Part shown: positions 24,506-32,964 of the stretch, piece after piece
Layout of the letters: every line of letters begins with the position of its first letter
How positions within the stretch are numbered: position 1 is the first letter of the stretch
NCBI GenBank assembly: GCA_965200045.1
Contig: OZ241330.1
Coordinates: forward strand, 930,001 to 994,000
DNA length: 64,000 nt
Direction: 5' to 3'
Origin: Bin25 sp026709415
Lineage (GTDB): Bacteria > Bacteroidota > Bacteroidia > Flavobacteriales > Flavobacteriaceae
Program-made: the position numbers and the translations under genes
Notes under the pieces: model-generated
Told to the model about the DNA's origin: nothing
Seen by the model: only the letters and a program-made list of their open reading frames with translations
The model's database searches: none

Positions 24506-25585
24506 TTGAAGCTGAATTGCACAGCCACAACTTTGAATAATCAAAAACCAAACATTCGAGATGCAACGGTTTCTGATTTGGAAAACTTTGTAAAAACAGC
24601 GAATCAACCTTCTTTTCGTAAGTCACAAATTGACCAGTGGCTTTGGCAAAAAAACATAGATTCGTTCGCCCAGATGACGAATCTCCCATCAGAGTTGAGA
24701 ACACAACTGCAACAGCATTTTGAATTGCGCAATATTCAAATTCATCAGTATCAAATCAGCGCAGATAAAACGATCAAGTTTGCGTTTAAATTGCCAGATC
24801 GACATCTGATAGAATCCGTTTTAATCCCCACTGAAAATAGAGTGACGGTTTGTATTTCTTCACAAGTTGGTTGTAGTTTGGATTGTCGGTTTTGTGCCAC
24901 TGCAAAAATGAAACGCATTAGAAATCTTTATTGGTGGGAAATATATCAACAAGTTCAATTTCTTCAATCGAAAAGCTTTCATTATTTCCAAACCCCCGTC
25001 ACCAATGTGGTTTTCATGGGCATGGGAGAGCCACTAATGAATTTCAATAATGTAATTAGTAGTCTTGGTTTGATGACTTCAACCGATGGATTGAATATGT
25101 CCCCGGGACGATTCACAGTATCCACTTCGGGCATTCCCAAATTGATCTGTCGACTGGCTGATGAAAATACTGGTGTGAATTTGGCGGTCTCTTTACATTC
25201 TGCAAACCAAGATATTCGAAAAGAAATCATGCCTTTTTCTGAAAAATTTCCTTTAGTTCAATTACTAGATTCTTTGGTTTATTGGTATCGTAAGACCAAT
25301 GTCAAAATAACGTTTGAATATTTAGTATTAAAAAATGTCAATGACACCATGGAGGATATATACCAATTAGTTGATTTTTGTAAAAAAGTCCCTTGTAAAG
25401 TAAATTTTATTGAATACAATCCTATTGAAGGGGATAGATTTCAAGAAGCCGATTGGAATATTGTTGAGCAATATCAAAAAATTCTTTTGAAGCATAATAT
25501 TCATTCGACGATACGTCGATCAAGAGGTGGTGATATTGATGCAGCTTGTGGACAACTAGCGAATAAAATGGGCGTTACTTTATAA
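24506..25585 (+). CDS. rlmN: Dual-specificity 23S rRNA/tRNA adenine-C2 methyltransferase
   Basis: Up to 359 residues. The radical-SAM motif CRFCATAKM (Cys x3) follows QVGCSLD; FMGMGEPLMN is the SAM-contacting GGE-like motif; the C-terminal catalytic Cys is in DIDAACGQL. RlmN methylates A2503 of 23S rRNA and A37 of some tRNAs. No ATG is available: TTG at 24506 gives this length, and TTG at 24536 (MNNQKPNIRD) fits family N-termini better. The stop abuts the next gene (TAAATG). Confidence 0.95.
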   Translation: MKLNCTATTLNNQKPNIRDATVSDLENFVKTANQPSFRKSQIDQWLWQKNIDSFAQMTNLPSELRTQLQQHFELRNIQIHQYQISADKTIKFAFKLPDRHLIESVLIPTENRVTVCISSQVGCSLDCRFCATAKMKRIRNLYWWEIYQQVQFLQSKSFHYFQTPVTNVVFMGMGEPLMNFNNVISSLGLMTSTDGLNMSPGRFTVSTSGIPKLICRLADENTGVNLAVSLHSANQDIRKEIMPFSEKFPLVQLLDSLVYWYRKTNVKITFEYLVLKNVNDTMEDIYQLVDFCKKVPCKVNFIEYNPIEGDRFQEADWNIVEQYQKILLKHNIHSTIRRSRGGDIDAACGQLANKMGVTL

Positions 25586-26563
25586 ATGAAACCAGCGGAA
25601 AAAATCAAACAACCGATTTATAAGGAAATGAAGCAATTCGAGCAGAATTTTTATCGCTCGATGCAGTCAAATGTGCCCCTACTAGACCGGATTGTCTACT
25701 TTATAGTCAATCGTAAAGGAAAGCAAATGCGCCCTATGTTGACCCTATTGACGGCTAAAATGTTAGGTAACGGTCAAATCAATGATCGAACCTATTTGGG
25801 AGCGTCAGTCGTTGAATTAATACATACGGCTACACTAGTTCATGATGATGTGATTGATAACAGCCAAATGAGAAGAAACTTTTATTCATTGAACGCGTTG
25901 TGGAAAAATAAAATTGCTGTGTTGGTTGGTGATTATTTACTTTCCCGAGGAATTTTAAATTGTACTGAAACCAAAAACTTTGACTTGTTGGCTGTCATAT
26001 CAACGGCCATGAGAGAAATGGCTGAGGGGGAATTACTACAATTGGAAAAAAGTCGAACCTTTAATATTCAAGAAAATGAATATTATCAGATCATACGACA
26101 AAAGACAGCCGCTTTATTATCGGCTTGTTGTGCTATGGGGGCGCTTAGTGTTCATGCCCATCAAAAAGATATCGAGCAAATGGAAGCATTTGGTATAAAC
26201 GTGGGGATGAGTTTTCAAATCAAAGATGATTTATTTGATTATGGACCTCGAAAAATTGGAAAACCCCGAGGAATTGATATCCGGGAGAAGAAAATGACCT
26301 TGCCTTTGATATATGCCATTTCGAAGGCTTCTAAAAAGAATAAAAAATGGTTGGTCCATGCTATAAAAAATCACAGTAAAAACCCCGAAGTTATCAAACA
26401 AATCATCAATTTTGTTAGGGAAAGTGGTGGCATACAATACACTTTAAAAAAGATGAATCAATACAAAGAAACGGCTCATAGCATTTTAATGACATATCCT
26501 AAAAATGAATATCGAGATGCTTTAGAACTCATGTTACGCTACGTTATTAACCGTAAATATTAA
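25586..26563 (+). CDS. All-trans polyprenyl diphosphate synthase
   Basis: 325 residues. The first Asp-rich motif is HDDVIDNS, the second DDLFDYG, with GKQMRPML and GDYLLSRG in the usual places. It elongates farnesyl-type precursors with IPP, most likely to make the menaquinone side chain. Chain length cannot be decided by eye. It begins directly at the rlmN stop. Confidence 0.93.
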   Translation: MKPAEKIKQPIYKEMKQFEQNFYRSMQSNVPLLDRIVYFIVNRKGKQMRPMLTLLTAKMLGNGQINDRTYLGASVVELIHTATLVHDDVIDNSQMRRNFYSLNALWKNKIAVLVGDYLLSRGILNCTETKNFDLLAVISTAMREMAEGELLQLEKSRTFNIQENEYYQIIRQKTAALLSACCAMGALSVHAHQKDIEQMEAFGINVGMSFQIKDDLFDYGPRKIGKPRGIDIREKKMTLPLIYAISKASKKNKKWLVHAIKNHSKNPEVIKQIINFVRESGGIQYTLKKMNQYKETAHSILMTYPKNEYRDALELMLRYVINRKY

Positions 26564-26593
26564 ATCAAATAAATTCAATAATCCCATTATCAC

Positions 26594-27862
26594 GTGATTA
26601 AAAGAGAAACGATACAAACGGTATACCAAACAGCGAATGTTGTTGATGTCATTCAAGATTTTATCCAATTAAAAAAAGCGGGTGTGAATTATAAAGCATT
26701 GAGCCCTTTTACGAACGAAAAGACTCCCAGTTTTGTGGTTTCACCTCAAAAAAATATTTGGAAATGCTTTAGCACTGGAAAAGGAGGGGATTCAGTTAAA
26801 TTTTTACAAGAACATGAGCGACTTTCTTGGCCTGATGCGATTAAATATCTAGCCAAAAAGTATAATATCACCATTCAATATGAAAAGAGCTCCCAACAAG
26901 ACAAAGAAAAATTAGACAGAAGAGAAAGGCTATTACACGCCTTGGATTTTTATAAATCGTTGTATGAAAAAAAACTCTGGGACACGCAGGTTAATGCGAT
27001 GCCCATGAATTACCTGCATAATCGGGGGTTTGAAGATCAAACCATTAAAACCTTTGGTTTAGGCTATGCCCCAAAAGCTCGTCAAGAACAATATGATCAG
27101 GCCATAAAAAGTGGTATTCAAGAAGAAATTGTCAAAGAACTGGGACTAGTGTATGTCACAGAAATAGGCCAAACAATTGATCGTTTTCGAGATCGAATCA
27201 TCTTTCCAGTTTATTCTCTATCCGGGAGGACTTCAGGATTTGGTGGCAGAATCATGGACTCTAAATGGGGCGGTGCTAAATACATCAACTCGTCTGAAAG
27301 TGAAGTGTATCAAAAGAGCCACCTTCTCTATGGCTTATTCCAAGCCCGTCAAGAAATTAGAACTAAAGATGCTTGTTACATCGTTGAAGGGTATACGGAT
27401 GTGATAAAAATGTACCAAAAGGGAATTAAAAATGTCGTGGCTTCGGCTGGTACGGCATTAACACCCCAACAAATACGCTCAATCGGTAATAATACAAAAA
27501 ACGTCATTCTTTTATTTGATAGTGATTCAGCGGGTCAATCAGCTGCACTTCGAAGTATTAATTTGATATTAGAACAAGGATTAAAAGTTAAAATTTGCGC
27601 ATTACCTAAAGGTGAAGATCCGGATAGTTTCACTTCAAAAAATACGTTGGAAGATGTCCTAGCCTATTTTGAAGCGCAATCCGATGATTTTATAGAATAC
27701 AAGGCCAATCAATTAGGGATTTCAGAAACGGACGATCCAGTAGAAAAAGCCGAAGTGATCAATCAAATCATTGCTTCCATTGCGGTGATTCCTAATTTTA
27801 TAGAACGAGATTTTTACATCAAAAAACGGCCAAGACTTTTGAACTCGATCAACGAAATCTAG
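26594..27862 (+). CDS. dnaG: DNA primase, N-terminal and TOPRIM part (frameshifted gene)
   Basis: 422 residues from a GTG start. The N-terminal domain has the shape of the CHC2 zinc ribbon, but the ligands Cys, His and the second Cys of the pair are replaced: LSPFT at 36-40 and KCFST at 57-61; only Cys58 remains. The TOPRIM core follows with YIVEGYTDVI, ASAGTAL and LLFDSDSAGQSA. The frame is lost at an A6 run (27821-27826): the next residues RPRLLNSINEI are out of family and end at 27862, while the -1 frame continues the primase. With one extra A the reading would be IKKTAKTFELDQRN. Confidence 0.92.
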   Translation: MIKRETIQTVYQTANVVDVIQDFIQLKKAGVNYKALSPFTNEKTPSFVVSPQKNIWKCFSTGKGGDSVKFLQEHERLSWPDAIKYLAKKYNITIQYEKSSQQDKEKLDRRERLLHALDFYKSLYEKKLWDTQVNAMPMNYLHNRGFEDQTIKTFGLGYAPKARQEQYDQAIKSGIQEEIVKELGLVYVTEIGQTIDRFRDRIIFPVYSLSGRTSGFGGRIMDSKWGGAKYINSSESEVYQKSHLLYGLFQARQEIRTKDACYIVEGYTDVIKMYQKGIKNVVASAGTALTPQQIRSIGNNTKNVILLFDSDSAGQSAALRSINLILEQGLKVKICALPKGEDPDSFTSKNTLEDVLAYFEAQSDDFIEYKANQLGISETDDPVEKAEVINQIIASIAVIPNFIERDFYIKKRPRLLNSINEI

Positions 27863-28581
27863 CCGATGCCCTTGCTCAACAAGTTTCAAAAAATCAACGC
27901 TTCGAAAAGCGAGAATTTGCTCCACCGGCACTAAAACCAGTGAACCAACCCGAAAGATCAGAGGATAAAGGACATCAAAGCGACAGTTTAAAAAAGAGTT
28001 TGGAAGAATTGCTAGAAGATTTGATCTTGTATGCGGCGAAAGAAGTTGAATTTGATGAGATCACCGAATCCACTCAAAAAGGGGGATTTATATTGGAAAA
28101 ACAAAAATCGAAAGTCTACAAAAGAATCGAAAAAATATTTCAAAATGAAAATCTCTTCTATGAAAATGAGTTAGACCAACAGCTTTTTGATTTATTAATC
28201 CGACAATGCCACATCAAAGGCAATCTAGACGAAGAATTTTTTAGATTATTGGGGTCTGAAAATCCCAACTTCACCTCTCGAGTGAGTGCTTTTCAAATGA
28301 AATATGAAGCATATCCATTGAGCAAATGGGATGAATTCAATGTTTCAGTTCCCACGATAGATCAAGGGGCCGAGATTAAAATCAATGATGATGTATTGAG
28401 TTTAAAAAAACTGTTAATCGAGCAAAAGATTATAGCATTAGAAAATCAAGTCAAACAGTTGGATAAAACCTCTAAGAAGGGAGCGTTTCAGTCAAAAGAA
28501 GGGATTGAAATATTACGAAAAATTGTAAAATATACCGATATCAAAACCCTTATTTCAAACAAACTTCAAAGAATTTTATAA
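27796..28581 (+). CDS. dnaG: DNA primase, C-terminal part in the -1 frame
   Basis: This frame opens after a TAA at 27793 and reads HQKTAKTFELDQRNLADALAQQ, which continues the primase after the A6 run. The later part (from the ATG at 27940) is acidic and helical (SLKKSLEELLEDLILYAAKE) and matches the variable helicase-binding C-terminal region of Bacteroidota DnaG. I do not think it is an independent gene. Since primase is essential, the break is more likely a one-base sequence error in a homopolymer, or slippage at A6, than a real knockout. Confidence 0.8.
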   Translation, partial: FYRTRFLHQKTAKTFELDQRNLADALAQQVSKNQRFEKREFAPPALKPVNQPERSEDKGHQSDSLKKSLEELLEDLILYAAKEVEFDEITESTQKGGFILEKQKSKVYKRIEKIFQNENLFYENELDQQLFDLLIRQCHIKGNLDEEFFRLLGSENPNFTSRVSAFQMKYEAYPLSKWDEFNVSVPTIDQGAEIKINDDVLSLKKLLIEQKIIALENQVKQLDKTSKKGAFQSKEGIEILRKIVKYTDIKTLISNKLQRIL

Positions 28582-28586
28582 CAGAA

Positions 28587-29408
28587 TCATTCAAAAATCT
28601 CCTTAGGAATAGGACATATCGGAATCGGAGACATTTTATGTTGGTTTTTTTGGTGGAATTGTTGATAGGTGTTTAAAATAGTTTGTTTTTCATCAGAAAG
28701 CTCGTTTTGATTCACTGATTTTTCAGATTGACTCATGGCCCATTCCAAGGCATCGTAATTCACCCCTAGTTGGTCTTGATCTGTTCGGTGGTCCGACCAA
28801 AGTCCATCCGTAGGGTGGGCTTGTAGAATTGACTTTTTAATTCCTAAATAGGAAGCCAATTGGTATACATGGGATTTAAGCAAATCAGCAATTGGACTAA
28901 TATCCACACCACCATCTCCATATTTTGTAAAAAAGCCAACCCCGAAATCTTCTACTTTATTTCCTGTCCCCACCACTAGATATCGTTTGGCGCTTGCGAA
29001 ATAGTAAAGGGTAACCATGCGTAGTCTTGAACGAGAATTAGCCAATGATAAATCCAAGTGTTCAGATGATAGTTTGTATTGAGACATATGTTCAACAAAT
29101 GAATCAAACATAGGGGTAAGATTAACCGATTGGCTTTCAACATTTGAATAGTTTGACTCCAACCAACCAATGTGACTCAAGGCTCTGTTGACTTGTTGCT
29201 TTTCTTGATGGATATTCATTTCCAAACAAAGGGTTTTATAGCCTGTTAACGCACAAAGAGTCGATGTTAATGCCGAATCGACACCACCTGATACTCCGAC
29301 TGTAAAACCGTTTAAATTAGATGCATCAATATAATCGACAAGCCAGTTTACAATGTGGTCAATAGCCTTTTGTGGAGAGTTGATTTTCGGTATTCTGAAA
29401 TCCTTCAT
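28587..29408 (-). CDS. nadE: NH3-dependent NAD+ synthetase
   Basis: 273 residues. The PP-loop GVSGGVDSALTS binds ATP; GTGNKVEDFGVGFFTKYGDGG and ISPIADLLKSHVYQLA are the NadE signatures, with PTDGLWSDHRTDQDQLG near the C-terminus. It lacks the N-terminal amidase domain, so it uses ammonia. It is convergent with dnaG and divergent from gldB with a 38-bp gap. Confidence 0.97.
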   Translation of the reverse strand: MKDFRIPKINSPQKAIDHIVNWLVDYIDASNLNGFTVGVSGGVDSALTSTLCALTGYKTLCLEMNIHQEKQQVNRALSHIGWLESNYSNVESQSVNLTPMFDSFVEHMSQYKLSSEHLDLSLANSRSRLRMVTLYYFASAKRYLVVGTGNKVEDFGVGFFTKYGDGGVDISPIADLLKSHVYQLASYLGIKKSILQAHPTDGLWSDHRTDQDQLGVNYDALEWAMSQSEKSVNQNELSDEKQTILNTYQQFHQKNQHKMSPIPICPIPKEIFE

Positions 29409-29446
29409 AGTGTATTAGATTTAAAGTTTCTAAAATTATAACTCAA

Positions 29447-30430
29447 TTGCAAAAAACCATCCCGTCTTATCAACTTAGCTTGATTTTGTTTTTTTTATTG
29501 GTGTTTGGATTATTTGGTTGCCAAAGTAAGAAAGAGCCAAGAATCCATCACGTTGAAGTTCCCTTTGAGTTTGTTCGTTTTGATCAAAAGTTCATTGATA
29601 CCATCAACATGCCTTTAAAAACGCTGAAAGATCAATATCCTTATTTGTTTCACAGCTCTGTTTCGGATAGTATATGGGAAGCCAAAAGAACCGATGAACT
29701 CTTTGTCAAGATTCAAAATCAAGTCAATCAAAAATATCAAGACAGCCATGATGTTGAAGAGGAAATGTATCGATTGTTTCAACACATAAAATATTTTTTC
29801 CCAGAAGTTCAAACACCAACCAAGGTCATTGGTTTGACAAGTGAAGTCGATTATGAGACCAAAGTAGTTTATCTGGACTCGATTGTTTTGATTGCTTTGG
29901 ACACATTTCTGGGTAATGAAAACGGGCTATATCAAGGGATTTACAACTATATTAGAATGTATTTGTCAGAAGAATACTTGGTCCCATCAGTAGCCGAAGA
30001 ATTTGCTAAAAAGATCGTGGATCCAATTCAATCGAGAAACTTTGTATCGAAAATGATTCATCAAGGAAAAATTCTATATGTCATGGAATTGCTATTACCT
30101 AAAACGCCTTTAAAGGTCATTCTAGAGTATACCGAAGAACAGTATCAATGGGCAAGAGAATATGAAAGACTAAGTTGGCATTATTTTATTGAAAATGAAT
30201 TGTTGTATAGCACCGACAAGGATTTATCTAGACGATTTTTAGATGATGCCCCTTATTCCAAATTTTATTTAGAATTGGATTCGAAGTCTTCCCCTCGTAT
30301 TGGACAATACTTGGGTTATCAGATTGTCAAATCATTTTCAAGAAATTTTCCTTCGAAATCACTATCCGAGCTTATCCAACTGAAGGAAGAAGAATTGTTT
30401 ATTTTGTCTAATTACAAGCCACCAAGATAA
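29447..30430 (+). CDS. gldB: Gliding-motility lipoprotein GldB
   Basis: 327 residues. The signal has the lipobox GLFGC (Cys about 25), followed by KKEPR. Family-typical segments: VEVPFEFVRFDQKFID, YPYLFHSSVSDSIWEAK, IKYFFPEVQTP and YLSEEYLVP. GldB is needed for Bacteroidota gliding in Flavobacterium johnsoniae. It reads from a TTG at 29447; no upstream ATG exists in the short gap to nadE. Its stop overlaps the gldC start by one base (TAATG), preserving the gldB-gldC pair. Confidence 0.93.
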   Translation: MQKTIPSYQLSLILFFLLVFGLFGCQSKKEPRIHHVEVPFEFVRFDQKFIDTINMPLKTLKDQYPYLFHSSVSDSIWEAKRTDELFVKIQNQVNQKYQDSHDVEEEMYRLFQHIKYFFPEVQTPTKVIGLTSEVDYETKVVYLDSIVLIALDTFLGNENGLYQGIYNYIRMYLSEEYLVPSVAEEFAKKIVDPIQSRNFVSKMIHQGKILYVMELLLPKTPLKVILEYTEEQYQWAREYERLSWHYFIENELLYSTDKDLSRRFLDDAPYSKFYLELDSKSSPRIGQYLGYQIVKSFSRNFPSKSLSELIQLKEEELFILSNYKPPR

Positions 30431-30765
30431 TGTCAAAAGAATCTAAACACCAAATTAACATATCAGTCACTCTGGATGAAAATAAAATACCATCAAAAAT
30501 CCAAGTGGATTCAACCGAAGAGGGGTTTGATAAGCTGAATACGCCATCGATGCTTCTCTCTTTATGGGATAGCGAGAATTTAGAGGCGCTTAAAATTGAT
30601 CTTTGGATTAAACAGATGCCCGTTGATGAAATGAAGATGTTCATACACCAAACCTTAGACACTTTGGGGGACACCTATAAAAGAGCAACCAGTGATGAAG
30701 AAATGGGAGCTGTTTTAAAAGAATTCAGCAGTTATTTTGCCCAAAAACTACAACTCTACAAATAA
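30430..30765 (+). CDS. gldC: Gliding-motility protein GldC
   Basis: 111 residues, no signal peptide. GldC family features: INISVTLDENKIPSKIQ, LSLWDSENLEALKIDLWIKQMPVDEMK, and FIHQTLDTLGDTYKRAT. It is cytoplasmic; in Flavobacterium its loss only partly impairs gliding. It is translationally coupled to gldB. Confidence 0.95.
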   Translation: MSKESKHQINISVTLDENKIPSKIQVDSTEEGFDKLNTPSMLLSLWDSENLEALKIDLWIKQMPVDEMKMFIHQTLDTLGDTYKRATSDEEMGAVLKEFSSYFAQKLQLYK

Positions 30766-30808
30766 ATTCATCGAAGGTCCGTTTTAAAAACTATAATTCC
30801 AAGATTTG

Positions 30809-31417
30809 CTAATCAGCCTTTTTGAGTTGATGATTTAATGTCGAAATAACTTCTAAAATTTTCTTGATTCCAATTTTGGAAACAGAAGAAGATATCATGG
30901 TTTCAGGAATGGGATGCCATTTTTTAGCTAAAGTGTTTTGATAGGTTTCAATTTGAAAATTTAATTGTTTAGGTTTTAATGAGTCGACTTTGGTCAAAAC
31001 AATTATAAATGGTAACCCCATCGAGTGCATCCATTTAAAAAATTCAAAATCGATGCTCTGAGGTTCAATGCGACAGTCGACCAAGACAAAAGTTTGGATT
31101 AACTGTTTTCTATGGGTTAAATATTGTTTGATTCGATGACTCAGAATTTTACGCTGATCCTTTGAAATGCGAGCATAGCCGTAACCAGGTAAATCAACGA
31201 GATACCACGAATGATTAATCAAAAAATGATTAATCAATTGAGTTTTCCCGGGTGTGGAAGAAGTTTTGGCTAGTTTTTTTCGATGACAAAGCGCATTGAT
31301 TAAACTGGACTTTCCAACGTTAGACCGGCCAATAAAAGCATATTCAAATAGATTATCAGAAGGACAAGCCCCTGTGTCGGCGCTACTGCTTATGAATTGA
31401 GCCGATTGAATGTCCAT
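30809..31417 (-). CDS. engB: Ribosome-biogenesis GTPase EngB/YsxC/YihA
   Basis: 202 residues from the ATG at 31417 (MDIQSAQFISSS, the usual N-terminus); an upstream in-frame ATG at 31450 would overlap the preceding hydrolase. G motifs: GRSNVGKSSLINAL, TPGKTQLINHF, DLPGYGYA, TKVDSLK. EngB assists 50S assembly. It follows the alpha/beta hydrolase by 8 bp. Confidence 0.95.
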   Translation of the reverse strand: MDIQSAQFISSSADTGACPSDNLFEYAFIGRSNVGKSSLINALCHRKKLAKTSSTPGKTQLINHFLINHSWYLVDLPGYGYARISKDQRKILSHRIKQYLTHRKQLIQTFVLVDCRIEPQSIDFEFFKWMHSMGLPFIIVLTKVDSLKPKQLNFQIETYQNTLAKKWHPIPETMISSSVSKIGIKKILEVISTLNHQLKKAD

Positions 31418-31425
31418 GAACTTTG

Positions 31426-32211
31426 CTAAAGTCCGCGATGAATCAACCAATCCATCAATAAGTCATTAAACGCATGTGGATGTTCCATCATGGGAGCATG
31501 ACCACATTTATCAATCCAGAATAAATCAGAGTTTGGAAGTAGTTTATGAAACTCTTCAGCCACATCAGGAGGTGTTACCATATCTTGTTTGCCCCAAATA
31601 ATGGCCGCTGGTAATTTTAATGAAGTCAATTCTTTGGCCATATTGTGACGAATGGCACTTTTAGCCAAGGCGATGGTTCTGATGAGTTTCATATTATCAT
31701 TGACGGTTTCATAGACCGAATCAACAATTTCTTTGGTAGCAATGGCTGGATCATAAAATACCTCTTCGGCTTTGGTTTTGATGTATTGATAGTTTTTTCG
31801 GTTTGGAGCTGCATTTCCGCCAAAGTTATTTTCGTATAATCCAGAACTTCCAGTAATAACAATCCCCTTTAATAATTCTTGGTAATCTCTAGCGAACATC
31901 AAGGCCACGTGTCCACCTAAAGAATTTCCGAGAAGGATGGAATCGCTAACCGATATGGTTTCAAAAAATCGAAACAGGTATTTGCAGAGGGATGCAATGG
32001 AAGTCTTATGTATGGACATAGAATAAAAGGGCAAATCAGGAATTAAAACCCGATATCCCTTTTTAGGAAAATAGTCGATAACCCCATCAAAGTTGCTCAA
32101 GGTTCCCATTAACCCATGAAGTAGAACGATCGGTTGGCCTTCACCAATATCAACAAATCGGAATTGTTCGACTTCTCTTATTTGGCTGGTGAATACATCC
32201 ATTTTTGGCAT
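31426..32211 (-). CDS. Alpha/beta-fold hydrolase
   Basis: 261 residues, no signal peptide. VLLHGLMGTLSNF is the oxyanion segment, the nucleophile Ser is in LGNSLGGHVA, Asp in IWGKQDMVTP and His in CGHAPMMEHP. The cap region (SGLYENNFGGNAAPNR) is typical of the MhpC/BioH-like group. The exact ester or C-C substrate cannot be told. In Bacteroidota this hydrolase is often beside engB, which suggests conserved co-expression. Confidence 0.85.
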   Translation of the reverse strand: MPKMDVFTSQIREVEQFRFVDIGEGQPIVLLHGLMGTLSNFDGVIDYFPKKGYRVLIPDLPFYSMSIHKTSIASLCKYLFRFFETISVSDSILLGNSLGGHVALMFARDYQELLKGIVITGSSGLYENNFGGNAAPNRKNYQYIKTKAEEVFYDPAIATKEIVDSVYETVNDNMKLIRTIALAKSAIRHNMAKELTSLKLPAAIIWGKQDMVTPPDVAEEFHKLLPNSDLFWIDKCGHAPMMEHPHAFNDLLMDWLIHRGL

Positions 32212-32225
32212 CGAAAAACAACCAA

Positions 32226-32233
32226 CAAAAATA
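32226..32233 (-). promoter_or_regulatory. TAnnTTTG element upstream of the hydrolase-engB pair
   Basis: Minus-strand TATTTTTG lies 14 nt before the ATG at 32211, implying a leader under 10 nt. No good -33 element at standard spacing was found. Confidence 0.4.
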
Positions 32234-32445
32234 AGAAATTTGAGCTTTATGGTCTATCGATGGGGCTTAATTCAAGCCACTTCAATATCATATAAGGACC
32301 TTATAGGGAAGCTATTCCATTGAAGGATTTGATTTTATAGGCTTTTTATAAATCAATTTTACCAACTTTAAATAACTAATTATTAGACAGTTACAAAAAA
32401 TTAATTCCAATTATTGCATTTAAAAAAAATCATATTATCATTTAG

Positions 32446-32470
32446 TGGGTATTTGTGGGGAAAAGTGGTA
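32446..32470 (+). promoter_or_regulatory. MraZ-box operator: three TGGGN-type direct repeats
   Basis: TGGGT (32446-32450), TGGGG (32456-32460) and TGGTA (32466-32470) are spaced by exactly 5 nt, giving a 10-bp period. This is the arrangement known as the MraZ binding site in front of mraZ in E. coli and mycoplasmas. It ends 23 bp before the mraZ ATG, so MraZ probably autoregulates the whole division and cell-wall cluster. Confidence 0.75.
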
Positions 32471-32493
32471 TTTTTGTTAATCAAGACCAACGG

Positions 32494-32961
32494 ATGTCCT
32501 TTTTTATCGGAACATATGATTGCAAAGTAGATGTGAAGGGTCGCTTGATGCTTCCAGTGGGATTAAAAAAGCAGCTCAATAACTCTATTGATAATGGGTT
32601 TGTACTTAAAAGAGCCGTGTTTGGAAAAGGATTAGAACTATATCCCATGGAGCAATGGACGATAGTGAGTCAAAAAATAAATCAACTCAACAGATTTATT
32701 CCTAGCAATATAGAATTCATCAGAGGGTTCAATGCCGGTTCAAGAATGGTAGAAATCGATGCTTCGGGTCGTTTATTGATACCAAAAGATTTGGTGACTT
32801 GGGCAGGGATCTCTAAGGAAATTGTCATATCAGCTTCGGTAAATATTCTCGAAATATGGGATAAAAAGATATATGAAGAGTCACTAATGCCGGCCGAAGA
32901 GTTGGGCCAGCTAGCACAGCGAGTAATGGGAGATCAACAAGAACCAAAAGAGATTAAGTAA
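32494..32961 (+). CDS. mraZ: Transcriptional regulator MraZ
   Basis: 155 residues from the ATG giving MSFFIGTYDCKVDVKGRLMLP, the family N-terminus. An in-frame GTG at 32455 lies inside the operator repeats and is rejected. Two AbrB/MraZ half-repeats are seen: KVDVKGRLMLP and EIDASGRLLIPKDL. MraZ forms a ring-shaped DNA-binding oligomer that represses its own operon. Confidence 0.95.
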   Translation: MSFFIGTYDCKVDVKGRLMLPVGLKKQLNNSIDNGFVLKRAVFGKGLELYPMEQWTIVSQKINQLNRFIPSNIEFIRGFNAGSRMVEIDASGRLLIPKDLVTWAGISKEIVISASVNILEIWDKKIYEESLMPAEELGQLAQRVMGDQQEPKEIK

Positions 32962-32964
32962 ACC

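Noticed and set aside
27940..28581. Second dnaG fragment as an independent gene
   Set aside because: The frame extends upstream without a start to the A6 run and continues the primase sequence smoothly, so it is the 3' part of dnaG.
32455..32493. Upstream GTG start for mraZ
   Set aside because: It falls inside the three-repeat MraZ box, and the 13 extra residues do not match the family N-terminus, whereas the ATG at 32494 does.
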